Positions 17,394 to 26,336 are shown, counted from the stretch's first letter. The stretch is 64,000 bases of DNA from Clostridia bacterium (GCA_017549335.1 JAFYVB010000029.1:91153-155152), one strand, 5' to 3'. Translations and numbers: made by a program. The notes: generated from the sequence alone by a model not told the origin.

Positions 17394-17888
17394 TCACTTC
17401 ATGCGGAATTGCTCTTTGGAATAGCCCGTATTGGCATGGGTGATGGCGGCAGCCACAGCGTCGGCAGCGTCATCGGGGCTGATCACCTTTTCAAGACCCA
17501 GGATCATCTTGACCATGTGCTGCACCTGATGCTTATCCGCCTTGCCGTATCCCACCACCGCCTGCTTGATCTGCATAGGGGTGTATTCATACAGCTTGTC
17601 GGTGTATTCCGCGCAGGTGCACAGCGCCACGCCGCGGGCAGCAGATACGTTCATCGCCGTTGTGATATTCTTGGCGAAAAACAGCTCTTCAAACACAATC
17701 TCATCGGGCTTGTATGCCAGCAGAAGGTCATGCACGTCCCTGCGGATGGAACACAGCCGGTCGGGTGTTTTCTGATCGGGCTTGGTGATCACAGCCCCTG
17801 CGGCGATCAGTTTCATCCTGCCCGCCTGCGCCTCGATCACGCCGTAACCCATCGTTGCAAGCCCCGGGTCAATGCCTAAAATCCGCAT
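17394..17888 (-). CDS. ruvC: Holliday junction resolvase RuvC
   Basis: 164 residues. RuvC cuts junctions symmetrically as a dimer with two metal ions. The RNase H-like core shows ILGIDPGLATMGYG (Asp7), IVFEELFFAKN (catalytic Glu) and DAADAVAAAITH (C-terminal Asp pair). ATG follows GGAGG by 6 bases. It is the first gene of a six-gene run reaching psuG, and its promoter contains a LexA-like palindrome, in keeping with SOS control of ruv genes in other Bacillota. Confidence 0.99.
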   Translation of the reverse strand: MRILGIDPGLATMGYGVIEAQAGRMKLIAAGAVITKPDQKTPDRLCSIRRDVHDLLLAYKPDEIVFEELFFAKNITTAMNVSAARGVALCTCAEYTDKLYEYTPMQIKQAVVGYGKADKHQVQHMVKMILGLEKVISPDDAADAVAAAITHANTGYSKEQFRMK

Positions 17889-17926
17889 TCAAATCCTCCA
17901 GCATACACATTTGCACAGATATGTAT

Positions 17927-17955
17927 ATATTAGAACAAACGTACGGTTTTGTCAA
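17927..17955 (-). promoter_or_regulatory. Promoter of the ruvCAB operon
   Basis: Minus strand: TTGACA (6 of 6), spacer of 17, TAATAT (4 of 6). It overlaps the last codon of the helicase gene ending at 17952. Confidence 0.8.
17933..17946 (-). promoter_or_regulatory. LexA-like (SOS) operator inside the ruvCAB promoter
   Basis: Plus strand reads GAACAAACGTACG, which matches the Bacillota LexA core GAAC-N4-GTTC at 7 of 8 defined bases. It lies exactly between the -35 and -10 boxes, where a repressor would block polymerase. LexA itself is not encoded in the window, so this is an inference from the site and from known SOS control of ruvAB. Confidence 0.55.
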
Positions 17956-20150
17956 ACTTCCGGGGCATTTGTACGGCCAAGAAGTTTTTCCACGTACCGC
18001 CTTGCAAAATCGGCGTCGGACTGCATCAGATATGCATCCTGCCCCTTCTCTCCCATGAGCCCCATAAACTGGCTCACCTTCAGCCCCAACGCTTCCTGAA
18101 TATCAGCGTCGCTGCCGCCGGGAGACACCAGATAATAGCACAAAAGCGAGTCTTTCTGTCCGATTCTGTGCGCCCTGTCCTCTGCCTGTGAATGAACGGC
18201 AGGCGACCAGTCCAATTCGCCGAAAACGACGCAGGTGGCCTTCTGCAGATTCAGTCCCGCCGCAGCCCGCAGCGAAACGCAGCAAAGGTTCGTCTTATCC
18301 TGCATGAACGCATCAACGGACTGTTCCTTCTGCGCGCCCGATTCGCGGCCTGTAATAAATACAGGCGAAAAAGCCTTGAGTTCGTCCTTATATATGTCCA
18401 TTACGGCATGATGATGGGCAAACAGCAGCACCTTTTCATCATTCTCAAGCAGTGCGCGCACAAACTGGCACACATACGCCGCCTTGGCTTCGCCCGTAGC
18501 CCGTCTCTCTCCCTGACAGATCTGATCCGTCAGAAGCGCACGGGCAGAGGGCGTCAGATCGCCGCCGCGGAGAAGCTTTAACTTTTCCAGCACGGGTGAC
18601 ATCAGTTTTTTATAAAGCTTGTCGTCGGTGTCGATCTCCTGCACCAGCCTGCGCTTTTCGGGAAGTTCAGGCAGCACCTCGGCTTTTGTTCTTCTCAGCA
18701 TCAGCCCTTCGCGGCGCAGATGCTCGCCCAGCAGATCGGGTTTTATAACAATATTGTTGCCGTATCCGTAGCACCATTCACGGGTGAAGGATTCAAAATC
18801 CCCCAGGAAATGATAATCAAGAATATTGATCACATTCCAGATCTCGCCGCCCTGATTGTAAATGGGCGTACCCGAAAGCCCCATCACCCGCTCGCAGCTT
18901 TCCGCCAGCAGGCTGGCCGCGCTGTATTTTTCGGTGCCCGAACGACGCAGTTCCTGAATTTCGTCAAACACCACCGCTTTGAAGGGGACGTTGGGAAGAA
19001 TCTCCTTCCAGCCGCGCAGTAAAAGATAATGCATGATGTAAATATCCGCTTCGGGCAGTTTATACGGCGTCAGCCCCTTGATCACGTGAATCCGAGGCGT
19101 CTGACCGTCGATGCGGATAAAACGCCCGATCTCGCTTTGCCAGTTGCGCACAAGATGGGGCGGAACAACGATCATGGCAGGAAAAGCCCTGACAGCGCAC
19201 AGTGCGCACAGCGCCTGGAGGGTTTTGCCCAGGCCCATTTCATCCGCAAGCAATCCTCGCTTCGTATACACCAGCCATGCAAGCCCTGCCTCCTGAAAAG
19301 GTCGGAGCGTACCTAAAAACATCCCTTCGGGAGCCTTTTGCTGTTTGGGCGCCTCCAGCATCCGGTTTCTTTCTGCGGCATACGCCCGGGCATCGTCAAG
19401 CGCCCTTTCCCAGCGTTCGCGATCCCGGGGCGCGATCTCCAGCGGATAGCGCAGCATCAGCCAGTTGAGATCTCCCACGATGCGTCTGTGAGCGGTAAAA
19501 CGTGCTTCGCCCCGCTTGCCGCTGTCACTGCCGGGGAACAGCCGCTTGCACAGTTCGGTCACGCAGGCTTCGCCCCGTACCGTCCAGCACTTTCTGCGGT
19601 GATTGTAGGAAAGCGTTCCGTAGCAGCGGGCGCTTTGCGGCACATCCTGCATATAGGCAGGCACTTCGTCATCTTCATAATCAGCTGCATGCACAGGCTG
19701 TTCCGGCGAAACGTCAAGCAGCGCCTGCTGCGCGGCAAAAAGCGCTTTCTGCGCATGATCCATCACATGGTCTGCAGGCGTGCCACCGATTGCATCCGCC
19801 ACGCCCCATAGCTTAAACAGGCAAACGGCATGGATTTGTACCCCTGCAATATTTTCAGGCAAAGCGACGTTCTGTTCGCTGACCACGATCAGGTGCTTCA
19901 GCCTTCCGGTTTCGGCGTATCGCGTTAGCTGCTTTACGAGCACGGCTTTCGTAGGTTTGCCGCGCTTGAGTTCAAGGCCGATGTCTCCGCAAAGAATATC
20001 GATGCGGCAGCGCTTGCCGATAACCGCTTCATGGGTGCACGAAATGCCCGCAAACGCCAAAGCTTCGCAGGCTGCCTTATGCAGATCGTATTCATCCGGT
20101 GAAAACGGACAGCGCAATGTTTTCAGCGCTTCCAGTACGCGGTCAATCAT
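17952..20150 (-). CDS. SNF2-family helicase with N-terminal PD-(D/E)XK nuclease-like domain
   Basis: 732 residues from the ATG at 20150, which has GGAGG at the right distance. An in-frame ATG at 20177 would lie upstream of the predicted transcription start. Residues about 20-110 look like a restriction-endonuclease fold: RIDIL (Asp51), LELKRG (Glu60-x-Lys62) and a Q-L-x-R-Y helix. The SNF2 motor follows: Walker A ADEMGLGKT, box II FDEIQELRR (DEIQ instead of DEAH), LSGTPIYN, and the C-terminal half with GLNLQKA and QAEDRAHRIGQ. It probably translocates on double-stranded DNA and may cut or process it. Close relatives are annotated only as DEAD/SNF2 helicases, and the cellular role is unknown. 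Confidence 0.9.
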   Translation of the reverse strand: MIDRVLEALKTLRCPFSPDEYDLHKAACEALAFAGISCTHEAVIGKRCRIDILCGDIGLELKRGKPTKAVLVKQLTRYAETGRLKHLIVVSEQNVALPENIAGVQIHAVCLFKLWGVADAIGGTPADHVMDHAQKALFAAQQALLDVSPEQPVHAADYEDDEVPAYMQDVPQSARCYGTLSYNHRRKCWTVRGEACVTELCKRLFPGSDSGKRGEARFTAHRRIVGDLNWLMLRYPLEIAPRDRERWERALDDARAYAAERNRMLEAPKQQKAPEGMFLGTLRPFQEAGLAWLVYTKRGLLADEMGLGKTLQALCALCAVRAFPAMIVVPPHLVRNWQSEIGRFIRIDGQTPRIHVIKGLTPYKLPEADIYIMHYLLLRGWKEILPNVPFKAVVFDEIQELRRSGTEKYSAASLLAESCERVMGLSGTPIYNQGGEIWNVINILDYHFLGDFESFTREWCYGYGNNIVIKPDLLGEHLRREGLMLRRTKAEVLPELPEKRRLVQEIDTDDKLYKKLMSPVLEKLKLLRGGDLTPSARALLTDQICQGERRATGEAKAAYVCQFVRALLENDEKVLLFAHHHAVMDIYKDELKAFSPVFITGRESGAQKEQSVDAFMQDKTNLCCVSLRAAAGLNLQKATCVVFGELDWSPAVHSQAEDRAHRIGQKDSLLCYYLVSPGGSDADIQEALGLKVSQFMGLMGEKGQDAYLMQSDADFARRYVEKLLGRTNAPEV

Positions 20151-20179
20151 GCTTTCCTCCGCAGGAAGTATTCTCATAC

Positions 20180-20208
20180 AGTATAAACCAAAGCGGCATT
20201 GTTTACAA
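20180..20208 (-). promoter_or_regulatory. Promoter of the nuclease-SNF2 gene
   Basis: Minus strand: TTGTAA (4 of 6), 17 bases, TATACT (5 of 6). It would start RNA near 20173, which argues for the ATG at 20150. Confidence 0.65.
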
Positions 20209-20238
20209 TTCTTTTTCCCATTTTATAAGGAAAGTATC

Positions 20239-20267
20239 TTGCATTTGAGCATATGAATTGGTATGAT
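20239..20267 (+). promoter_or_regulatory. Possible promoter of the L,D-transpeptidase gene
   Basis: TTGCAT (3 of 6), spacer of 17, TATGAT (5 of 6), 35 bases before the ATG at 20302. Only the -10 is good. Confidence 0.4.
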
Positions 20268-20301
20268 GTAAAAGGAGTAATTTACAAAAAGGAGCCAATC
20301 C

Positions 20302-22050
20302 ATGCGTTTACATATCCGCTCTGTTCTTTTACTTGCGGTTCTCTTTGTTCTTTTTCTTTCCTGCGCACAGGCACAGGAACCGGGCTTTACCTATGTTCCG
20401 GACGTGCTGCATCCCGGCAAAGCCGAAAGAATCAGCTTTTGCGTAGCCAACGATACCGCCGTCACGCTGGAACTGCATGATGCCGACGGCAATACCGTGC
20501 ACACCCTGCGCAAGAACATGAGCGTGTCCGCAGGTGTAATCAACCTTTCCTTCAACGGCTGCGACCTGAAAGGCACCGCCTTCCCTGAGGGCGAATACCA
20601 GCTTTATCTGTATTCGGAAAACAGCATGTTCATCGCCGGGCTCACCATCAGCCGCGCCGCGCCGCAGATCAGCCACGTTTCAGCCTCCTCCCAGGAAATC
20701 ATCGCGGGCAGCGCATGGGATATGACCGTTGTCTGTTCCATGCCCGGCCGGCTGACGGCCGAACTGAAAAACGGCAGCGAAACCGTGCTTGTGCTCTACA
20801 GCGGCGAAGCAAAGCAGGGCGAAAATCAAATATACTGGGACGGCACCGTAAACGGCGCGTCCGCATCTCCCGCCTCCTACGGGGTCTATCTGACGCTCTG
20901 CGACGACACCGGCTTTGCAGCCAATCCCCGCACCATCGCCCTGAACGTAACCCTTCCGCCCACGCCTACGCCTGTCCCCACCCCCACGCCCAAGCCCGTC
21001 ATCCGTCCCGCACTTTCGGAAACCACCACGATCCCCGGCGACTACTGGACCATGGAAATGGGCAATTACGACTGGAAAGCCATCTGGGAAGTGATGATCG
21101 CCGATATCACCGTGATCTCCGGCCGCGATCAGCGCGAAACCTACAAACTCCGTAAGGAGCCCAATGACTCCGCCAAGCGCGACAACGTCGTGGGCGAGGT
21201 GGTGTTTGAATCCCAGGGCGTACGCATTCTCGATACGCTGGACAACGGCTGGTCGTACGTGGAGACCTACAACGCCAGCTACGGGCCCGATAACAATTCC
21301 TCCATTCGCGGCGGCAGAGGCTACGGCGAAACGGACGAACTGATCCGCGGCTATGTGAAAACCGATCTGCTCAAAACCGTCACCCCCCGCACCGAATACG
21401 GACTGCTGATCGATAAATATACGCAGGAACTTTACATCCTCACCGAGGACGGACTTTTCACCACGCTTCTGATCTCCACCGGCTTCCCCACCAAGGATCA
21501 GCCCTGGAACGAAACGGTGACGGGCGAATACTTCCTTTGCAGCAAGGTGGGCGATTTCTACTCGGGCAACATGATCTGCGGCTACGGCATGCGCATTGTC
21601 GGCGGCTGCCTGCTGCATGAAGTACCCTACATCCACAACGAAAAATACGACATCAAGGATTATTCCTATACCGAAAAGTATCTGGGTGAAAAAGCCAGCC
21701 ACGGCTGCGTGCGTGTGCAGCGCAAAAAGAACAGCGATAACATCAACATGCTCTGGATCTGGAACAACATCCCCCTCAAAACCAAGGTGCTGATCTGGGA
21801 TGATTCTTCCCGCCCCATGGAATATCCCGACGATAACATGATGCTGTATTTCAACCCCACAGGCGGCAAGTATTATCATGACGATCAGCGCTGCTCCAGC
21901 ATCAAAGACCGCTATCTGCCCCTGAAAGGCGAATTTACATACGCCGAGCTTGACTCCGCCGACAACAAGCGCTTTACGCCCTGCCCCTACTGCGATCCGC
22001 CCATCCGCAAGGCGGAAATCGATGAAATCAACCGAAGCAAAGGCTTCTAA
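20302..22050 (+). CDS. Secreted multidomain L,D-transpeptidase
   Basis: 582 residues. A signal peptide (about 1-24, ending AQA) is followed by two FlgD-like or Ig-like beta domains (about 30-115 and 120-215), each with the G-x-Y-x-L strand of FlgD Ig repeats. A Pro-Thr linker (TPTPVPTPTPKP) comes next, then an SH3-like region (about 285-360). The YkuD catalytic domain has its HEVPYIHN strand and the active-site box SHGCVRV with the nucleophile Cys. It should form 3-3 or protein crosslinks in peptidoglycan outside the membrane. The C-terminal 60 residues hold KYYHDDQRCSS and FTPCPYC, the same small Cys/His module that ends the lipoprotein at 10851-11396. ATG follows AAAAAGGAG. Confidence 0.92.
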   Translation: MRLHIRSVLLLAVLFVLFLSCAQAQEPGFTYVPDVLHPGKAERISFCVANDTAVTLELHDADGNTVHTLRKNMSVSAGVINLSFNGCDLKGTAFPEGEYQLYLYSENSMFIAGLTISRAAPQISHVSASSQEIIAGSAWDMTVVCSMPGRLTAELKNGSETVLVLYSGEAKQGENQIYWDGTVNGASASPASYGVYLTLCDDTGFAANPRTIALNVTLPPTPTPVPTPTPKPVIRPALSETTTIPGDYWTMEMGNYDWKAIWEVMIADITVISGRDQRETYKLRKEPNDSAKRDNVVGEVVFESQGVRILDTLDNGWSYVETYNASYGPDNNSSIRGGRGYGETDELIRGYVKTDLLKTVTPRTEYGLLIDKYTQELYILTEDGLFTTLLISTGFPTKDQPWNETVTGEYFLCSKVGDFYSGNMICGYGMRIVGGCLLHEVPYIHNEKYDIKDYSYTEKYLGEKASHGCVRVQRKKNSDNINMLWIWNNIPLKTKVLIWDDSSRPMEYPDDNMMLYFNPTGGKYYHDDQRCSSIKDRYLPLKGEFTYAELDSADNKRFTPCPYCDPPIRKAEIDEINRSKGF

Positions 22051-22070
22051 GGCTGATTTTATTACAGGGC

Positions 22071-22099
22071 TTGCACAATTTCCAAAAATCCTGTATAAT
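22071..22099 (+). promoter_or_regulatory. Promoter of the gls24-fakA operon
   Basis: TTGCAC (3 of 6), spacer of 17, TATAAT (6 of 6). A hairpin at 22103-22127 (GGTT-GACC paired with GGTC-AACC across a bulge) lies in the resulting 5' leader, just before the GGGAGG of the first gene. Confidence 0.6.
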
Positions 22100-22149
22100 C
22101 ATGGTTGACCTGTAAAAGGTCAGAACCAACACCGGGAGGTTCACAGCTT

Positions 22150-22503
22150 ATGGAATGCAAAATCAAAAACGATATCGGCACCGTCTACATCGCCGAAGAC
22201 GTCATGCTCAAGGTGGTCGGCTACGCTGTGCTGGAATGCTACGGCATCGTCGCCATGAGTTCCCGCCGCGCCAAGGACGGCATCGTCGAATGGCTCGGTC
22301 GTGAAAACCTGAGCAAAGGTGTTCAGCTTCGTATGGTTGATGACATGCTGGACGTGGATCTGTACATTGTGGTGGAATACGGCATCTCCGTATCCGTGGT
22401 GTGCAAGACCATCGTTGAGGTCGTCAAGTACAAACTGGAAAGCATGACCGGCGTTAAGGTGCGCAAGGTGAACATTTCCGTGGAGGGTATCCGCGTTCAG
22501 TAA
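22150..22503 (+). CDS. Asp23/Gls24 family envelope stress protein
   Basis: 117 residues from the ATG behind GGGAGG. The whole chain is one Asp23 domain: TVYIAEDVMLKVVGYAVLEC at the start, YIVVEYGISVSVVC in the middle and VNISVEGIRV at the end. Members are abundant cytoplasmic or membrane-associated proteins linked to envelope homeostasis. In many Bacillota a short Asp23 protein (YloU type) directly precedes fakA, exactly as here, so the two probably work in the same membrane-related process. The exact biochemical role is not known. Confidence 0.92.
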   Translation: MECKIKNDIGTVYIAEDVMLKVVGYAVLECYGIVAMSSRRAKDGIVEWLGRENLSKGVQLRMVDDMLDVDLYIVVEYGISVSVVCKTIVEVVKYKLESMTGVKVRKVNISVEGIRVQ

Positions 22504-22602
22504 GGATTGCCGGTACGGCACGTCCTTTCCGTGGTGGCCTGTCCCCCACGAGAGAATCTCATTCTTGCCGCATATACATCGGCAAATTCGGAGGTTATAG
22601 CC

Positions 22603-24243
22603 TTGATTCAAGTTCAACAGATAGACGGTCTGCTCCTGCGGGAAATGATCGTAGCCGGCGCTGCGCATCTGGAACAAAACCGTGAAAAGGTGGACGCGCT
22701 CAACGTGTTCCCCGTTCCGGACGGCGATACCGGCACCAATATGAGCCTGACGATGATGAGCGCTTCGCGCGAGATTTCCAGCAAGGAGTTCACTTCTGCC
22801 GGTCAGGCAGCTGACGCTGCCGCCAAGGGTGCTCTTCGCGGTGCCCGCGGCAACAGCGGCGTTATTCTCTCTCAGCTTTTCCGCGGCTTCGCAAAGGCGC
22901 TGGACGGCGTTGAGAAAATTACCCCCGTGCTCTTTGCCAAGGCTCTCAAGTCGGGCGCCGACATGGCCTACAAGGCTGTCATGAAGCCCAAGGAAGGCAC
23001 CATCCTCACCGTGGCCCGCGTCATTGCCGACGAGGCCATCAAGCAGGCGGAAGCCGCTCCCGAAGATTTTGACGCGCTGATGCGCACCGTGCTCACCAGC
23101 GGCGAAGCCATCCTTGCCAAAACCACCGATATGCTGCCCGCACTCAAGCAGGCCGGCGTTGTGGACGCAGGCGGACGCGGTCTTCTGCACATCTATGCCG
23201 GTTACGCTGCCGCGATGGGCGGCGAGCACATTGATTTCTCCGCAATGGGCGGCGGCTCTTCCGCTCCCGTACAGGATTTCGTGGACGACCACGATTCCAT
23301 GGAAGAAATCAAGTTTGCTTACTGCACCGAGTTCCTGATCCAGAATCTTCGCATGGACGCCAAGATGAGCGATATCGCCACCTTCCGCCGTCAGCTCAAC
23401 CGCATCGGTGACTGCGTGCTGGTCGTAGGCGATCTGTCTCTGGTCAAGGTTCATGTGCATACCAACGATCCCGGCAAGGCCCTGCAGTACGGCCTGGGTC
23501 TTGGTGAACTGGTCAACCTGAAGATCGAAAACATGGTGGAGCAGCGCCGTGAAAATCTGGCCCGCAAGGCCAAAGCCACCCCGCCCAAGGAGTACGGCAT
23601 GGTTTCCGTTGCTCAGGGTGAAGGCTTTGCGCAGATCCTGCGTGATCTGGGCGTGGACGTGATCGTTGAAGGCGGCCAGACCATGAACCCCGCCATTGAG
23701 GATCTGGAAAAGGCGATCTCCAGCATCAACGCCAAGAACATTTTCGTTCTGCCCAACAACGGCAACGTTATCCTCGCCGCCCAGCAGGCCGCCACGCTCT
23801 CGGACAAGAACGTCATCGTTCTGCCCACCAAAAACGTGGCCATGGGCATTGCCGCCGTCGTGGCCTTCCAGCCCGATCTGTCTGTCGAAGACAATCAGGC
23901 GAATATGGACGAGGCCGCGCAGCGCGTGCGTACCGGCATGATCACCTATGCCGTCCGCGACAGCGAGTTTGAAGATCTGCACATCACCGAAGGCGATATC
24001 ATCGGCCTGCACAACGGCCGCGTGACCATGCGCAGTCAGGATGTACACGAAGTCGCCATCAACCTGATGGAGCTGATGGTCACCGAAGACGACAGCCTCA
24101 TCACCGTATACTACGGCGCCGACACCAAGAAGGAAGACGCCGAAGCGCTGACGGAAGAAATCGCCGATATGTTCCCCGACTGCGACGTGGAAATGCACTC
24201 CGGCGGTCAGCCGCTGTACTACTATCTGCTGTCCGTAGAATAA
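22603..24243 (+). CDS. fakA: Fatty acid kinase catalytic subunit (DAK2 domain)
   Basis: 546 residues from the TTG at 22603, which has GGAGG nine bases upstream; the open frame before it has no such site. FakA phosphorylates fatty acids bound to a FakB (DegV) partner so that exogenous or recycled fatty acids enter phospholipid synthesis. The N-terminal DAK2 domain shows NVFPVPDGDTGTNM (nucleotide and Mg binding), RGARGNSGVILSQ, and DAGGRGL. The middle domain and the C-terminal DegV-like half (about 300-546, with NGRVTMRSQDVHEV region) match the YloV layout. No fakB gene is in the window. Confidence 0.95.
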   Translation: MIQVQQIDGLLLREMIVAGAAHLEQNREKVDALNVFPVPDGDTGTNMSLTMMSASREISSKEFTSAGQAADAAAKGALRGARGNSGVILSQLFRGFAKALDGVEKITPVLFAKALKSGADMAYKAVMKPKEGTILTVARVIADEAIKQAEAAPEDFDALMRTVLTSGEAILAKTTDMLPALKQAGVVDAGGRGLLHIYAGYAAAMGGEHIDFSAMGGGSSAPVQDFVDDHDSMEEIKFAYCTEFLIQNLRMDAKMSDIATFRRQLNRIGDCVLVVGDLSLVKVHVHTNDPGKALQYGLGLGELVNLKIENMVEQRRENLARKAKATPPKEYGMVSVAQGEGFAQILRDLGVDVIVEGGQTMNPAIEDLEKAISSINAKNIFVLPNNGNVILAAQQAATLSDKNVIVLPTKNVAMGIAAVVAFQPDLSVEDNQANMDEAAQRVRTGMITYAVRDSEFEDLHITEGDIIGLHNGRVTMRSQDVHEVAINLMELMVTEDDSLITVYYGADTKKEDAEALTEEIADMFPDCDVEMHSGGQPLYYYLLSVE

Positions 24244-24256
24244 TAACACTTAACAC

Positions 24257-24290
24257 AAAGAGGCTATCGGGCACGATAGCCTCTTGTTTT
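24257..24290 (+). terminator. Terminator after fakA
   Basis: AAGAGGCTATCG, GGCA loop, CGATAGCCTCTT, then GTTTT. Strong 12-bp stem. recG begins only 20 bases later with no room for its own promoter. Confidence 0.85.
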
Positions 24291-24309
24291 GCGAGTAAGG
24301 AGAGTGACT

Positions 24310-26313
24310 ATGGAACTCAAGAATCTGAAAGGTCTGGGTAAAATACGGTTGTCTGCCCTTGAAAAAGCAGGCATCGTTACCGTTGAAGACCTTTTGATGT
24401 CACTCCCCCGTTCCTACAGAGATACCTCCGTGGTCACGCCCATTGCCGAGATTCGCGAGGGCGTCCCCTGCTGCGTCAGCGGTTATCTCAAAGCTGCGCC
24501 CAAGCTTGCCCGGTTCCGCGGCATCAGCAGGACAACAGCAACCCTTTGCGACGAAACAGGAAAACTCCTGCTGGTTTGGTATAATCAGCCGTGGATCAAA
24601 GATCAGGTATCTGCGGAGGAGCCTCTCCTTCTCTTCGGAAAACCAGAGCGCGACAAAGGCGGGCGACTGTTCATGAACAGTCCCCACCGCGAAAAAGAGC
24701 AGGCTCTCATCCCGGAATACGCTGCTCCGGCAGGTTTTCCCAACGCCATTTTTGCAGATCTCATCCGCCAGGCGCTGTCTTCCCTTGAGGAATGCTGCCC
24801 CGAAACACTGCCTGAGAGCATCCGGCTGACGCATCATCTGTGTGAGCGCAATTTTGCCATTCGACAGATCCATGCGCCCGAAACCAAAGAAGCCCTTGCC
24901 CTTGCCCAAAGAAGGCTGGCGTTTGAACAGCTTTTGCTGTATCAGGCCGCACTGTCCATTCTTCGGGGAACACCGGGCCGCGCAACGCCGATTCCCTGCA
25001 GCAGGAACGACGCCAGCCGTTTCTGGCAGCAGATGCCCTTTCCGCCCACCAAGGCGCAGGAAAGAGTGCTTGAAGAAATTCTTCGCGATATGCAGCAGAA
25101 TACCGCTATGCGCCGCATGGTGCAGGGAGACGTGGGCTGCGGCAAAACCGCCATCGCTTTCGGCGCCATCTCTGTCTGTGCCCTTTCGGGACATCAAAGC
25201 GCCCTGATGGCCCCCACCGAAATCCTTGCAAGACAGCATTTTGAAAGTGCGCAAAAGCTTTTGGCGCCCATGGGCATCCAATGCGGCTTGCTGCTGGGCG
25301 GCATGAAGGCAAAGGAACGCCGCGAAGCGCTGAAAAATATCAAAAGCGGCGCATGGCAGGTGATCATCGGCACCCACGCACTGTTATCCGAGAGCGTGGA
25401 ATATCACGATCTTGCCCTTGCCGTCACCGATGAGCAGCACCGCTTCGGCGTTCGTCAACGTCAGATTCTCTCCCAAAAGGCGCAGGAAAACCGCGAACCC
25501 CACGTTCTTGTCATGTCCGCAACGCCTATCCCCCGTTCACTGGCTCTCATCCTCTACGGCGACCTGGAGCTTTCCGTTGTGGACGAACTGCCGCCGGGAA
25601 GAACGCCCGTGCTCACGCGCATCGTTCCCGAGTATAAGCGGAACGGACTCTACGGTTTCGTGAAAGAACAGGCTTCAGAGTGCCGACAAATCTACATTGT
25701 CTGTCCGCTGGTGGAGGAAAGCGAAGCCATTGACGCCGTCAGCGCCCAGGAAATGTATGCTGATTTGGTGAACGGGCCGCTGTCCTCCCTGCGCATCGGC
25801 CTGACCTACGGTACGCAGGATGCCGCCGAAAAGGAAAAAACGCTTGCCGCTTTCTCCGCAGGCGATATCGATGTTTTGGTCAGTACGACGGTGATCGAAG
25901 TGGGCGTAAATGTCCCCAACGCCACCGTGATGATCATCGAAAATGCCGAGCGCTTCGGACTTTCCCAGCTCCATCAGCTTCGCGGTCGCGTCGGCCGCGG
26001 CTCCAGGGAGAGCTGGTGCTTCCTGATGGCGGAGCCCAACGAGAGGCTGAACACTTTATGCAGCACCAACGACGGCTTTGTCATTGCCCGAAAGGACCTT
26101 GAAATGCGCGGCCCCGGCGAATTTCTGGGCACGCGCCAGCACGGTGCGAGTATGTTCTCGGGAATGCAGATTGACGCCGTCCTCATCGAGGAAACGCAAA
26201 AGTGCATTCGTATGCTGGAAAAAGATCCTTCTCAGGCCGAAGCGCTGAGCATGATCCGCAGCAGCGCAAAAAAGCTCTTTGCTGCGCATTTAAAGCAGGT
26301 AGTTCTGAATTAA
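24310..26313 (+). CDS. recG: ATP-dependent DNA helicase RecG
   Basis: 667 residues from the ATG after AAGGAGAG. RecG remodels stalled forks and branched DNA. The N-terminal wedge domain (about 1-180) includes the OB fold (ATLCDETGKLLLVWYNQPW in pieces). The motor has GDVGCGKT (Walker A), TDEQHRFGVRQR (box II, DEQH), MSATPIPRSLA (III), STTVIEVGVNVPNAT (V), QLHQLRGRVGRG (VI) and the TRG-region RKDLEMRGPGEFLGTRQHG. Length and motifs are normal. The gene follows fakA, as in many Bacillota, but across a terminator. Confidence 0.99.
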   Translation: MELKNLKGLGKIRLSALEKAGIVTVEDLLMSLPRSYRDTSVVTPIAEIREGVPCCVSGYLKAAPKLARFRGISRTTATLCDETGKLLLVWYNQPWIKDQVSAEEPLLLFGKPERDKGGRLFMNSPHREKEQALIPEYAAPAGFPNAIFADLIRQALSSLEECCPETLPESIRLTHHLCERNFAIRQIHAPETKEALALAQRRLAFEQLLLYQAALSILRGTPGRATPIPCSRNDASRFWQQMPFPPTKAQERVLEEILRDMQQNTAMRRMVQGDVGCGKTAIAFGAISVCALSGHQSALMAPTEILARQHFESAQKLLAPMGIQCGLLLGGMKAKERREALKNIKSGAWQVIIGTHALLSESVEYHDLALAVTDEQHRFGVRQRQILSQKAQENREPHVLVMSATPIPRSLALILYGDLELSVVDELPPGRTPVLTRIVPEYKRNGLYGFVKEQASECRQIYIVCPLVEESEAIDAVSAQEMYADLVNGPLSSLRIGLTYGTQDAAEKEKTLAAFSAGDIDVLVSTTVIEVGVNVPNATVMIIENAERFGLSQLHQLRGRVGRGSRESWCFLMAEPNERLNTLCSTNDGFVIARKDLEMRGPGEFLGTRQHGASMFSGMQIDAVLIEETQKCIRMLEKDPSQAEALSMIRSSAKKLFAAHLKQVVLN

Positions 26314-26336
26314 GAATTCGAAATTTTCAATTTACA

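Noticed and set aside
22141-24249. Minus-strand frame of about 700 codons opposite gls24 and fakA
   Set aside because: Shadow of fakA; no recognisable domain or start signal.
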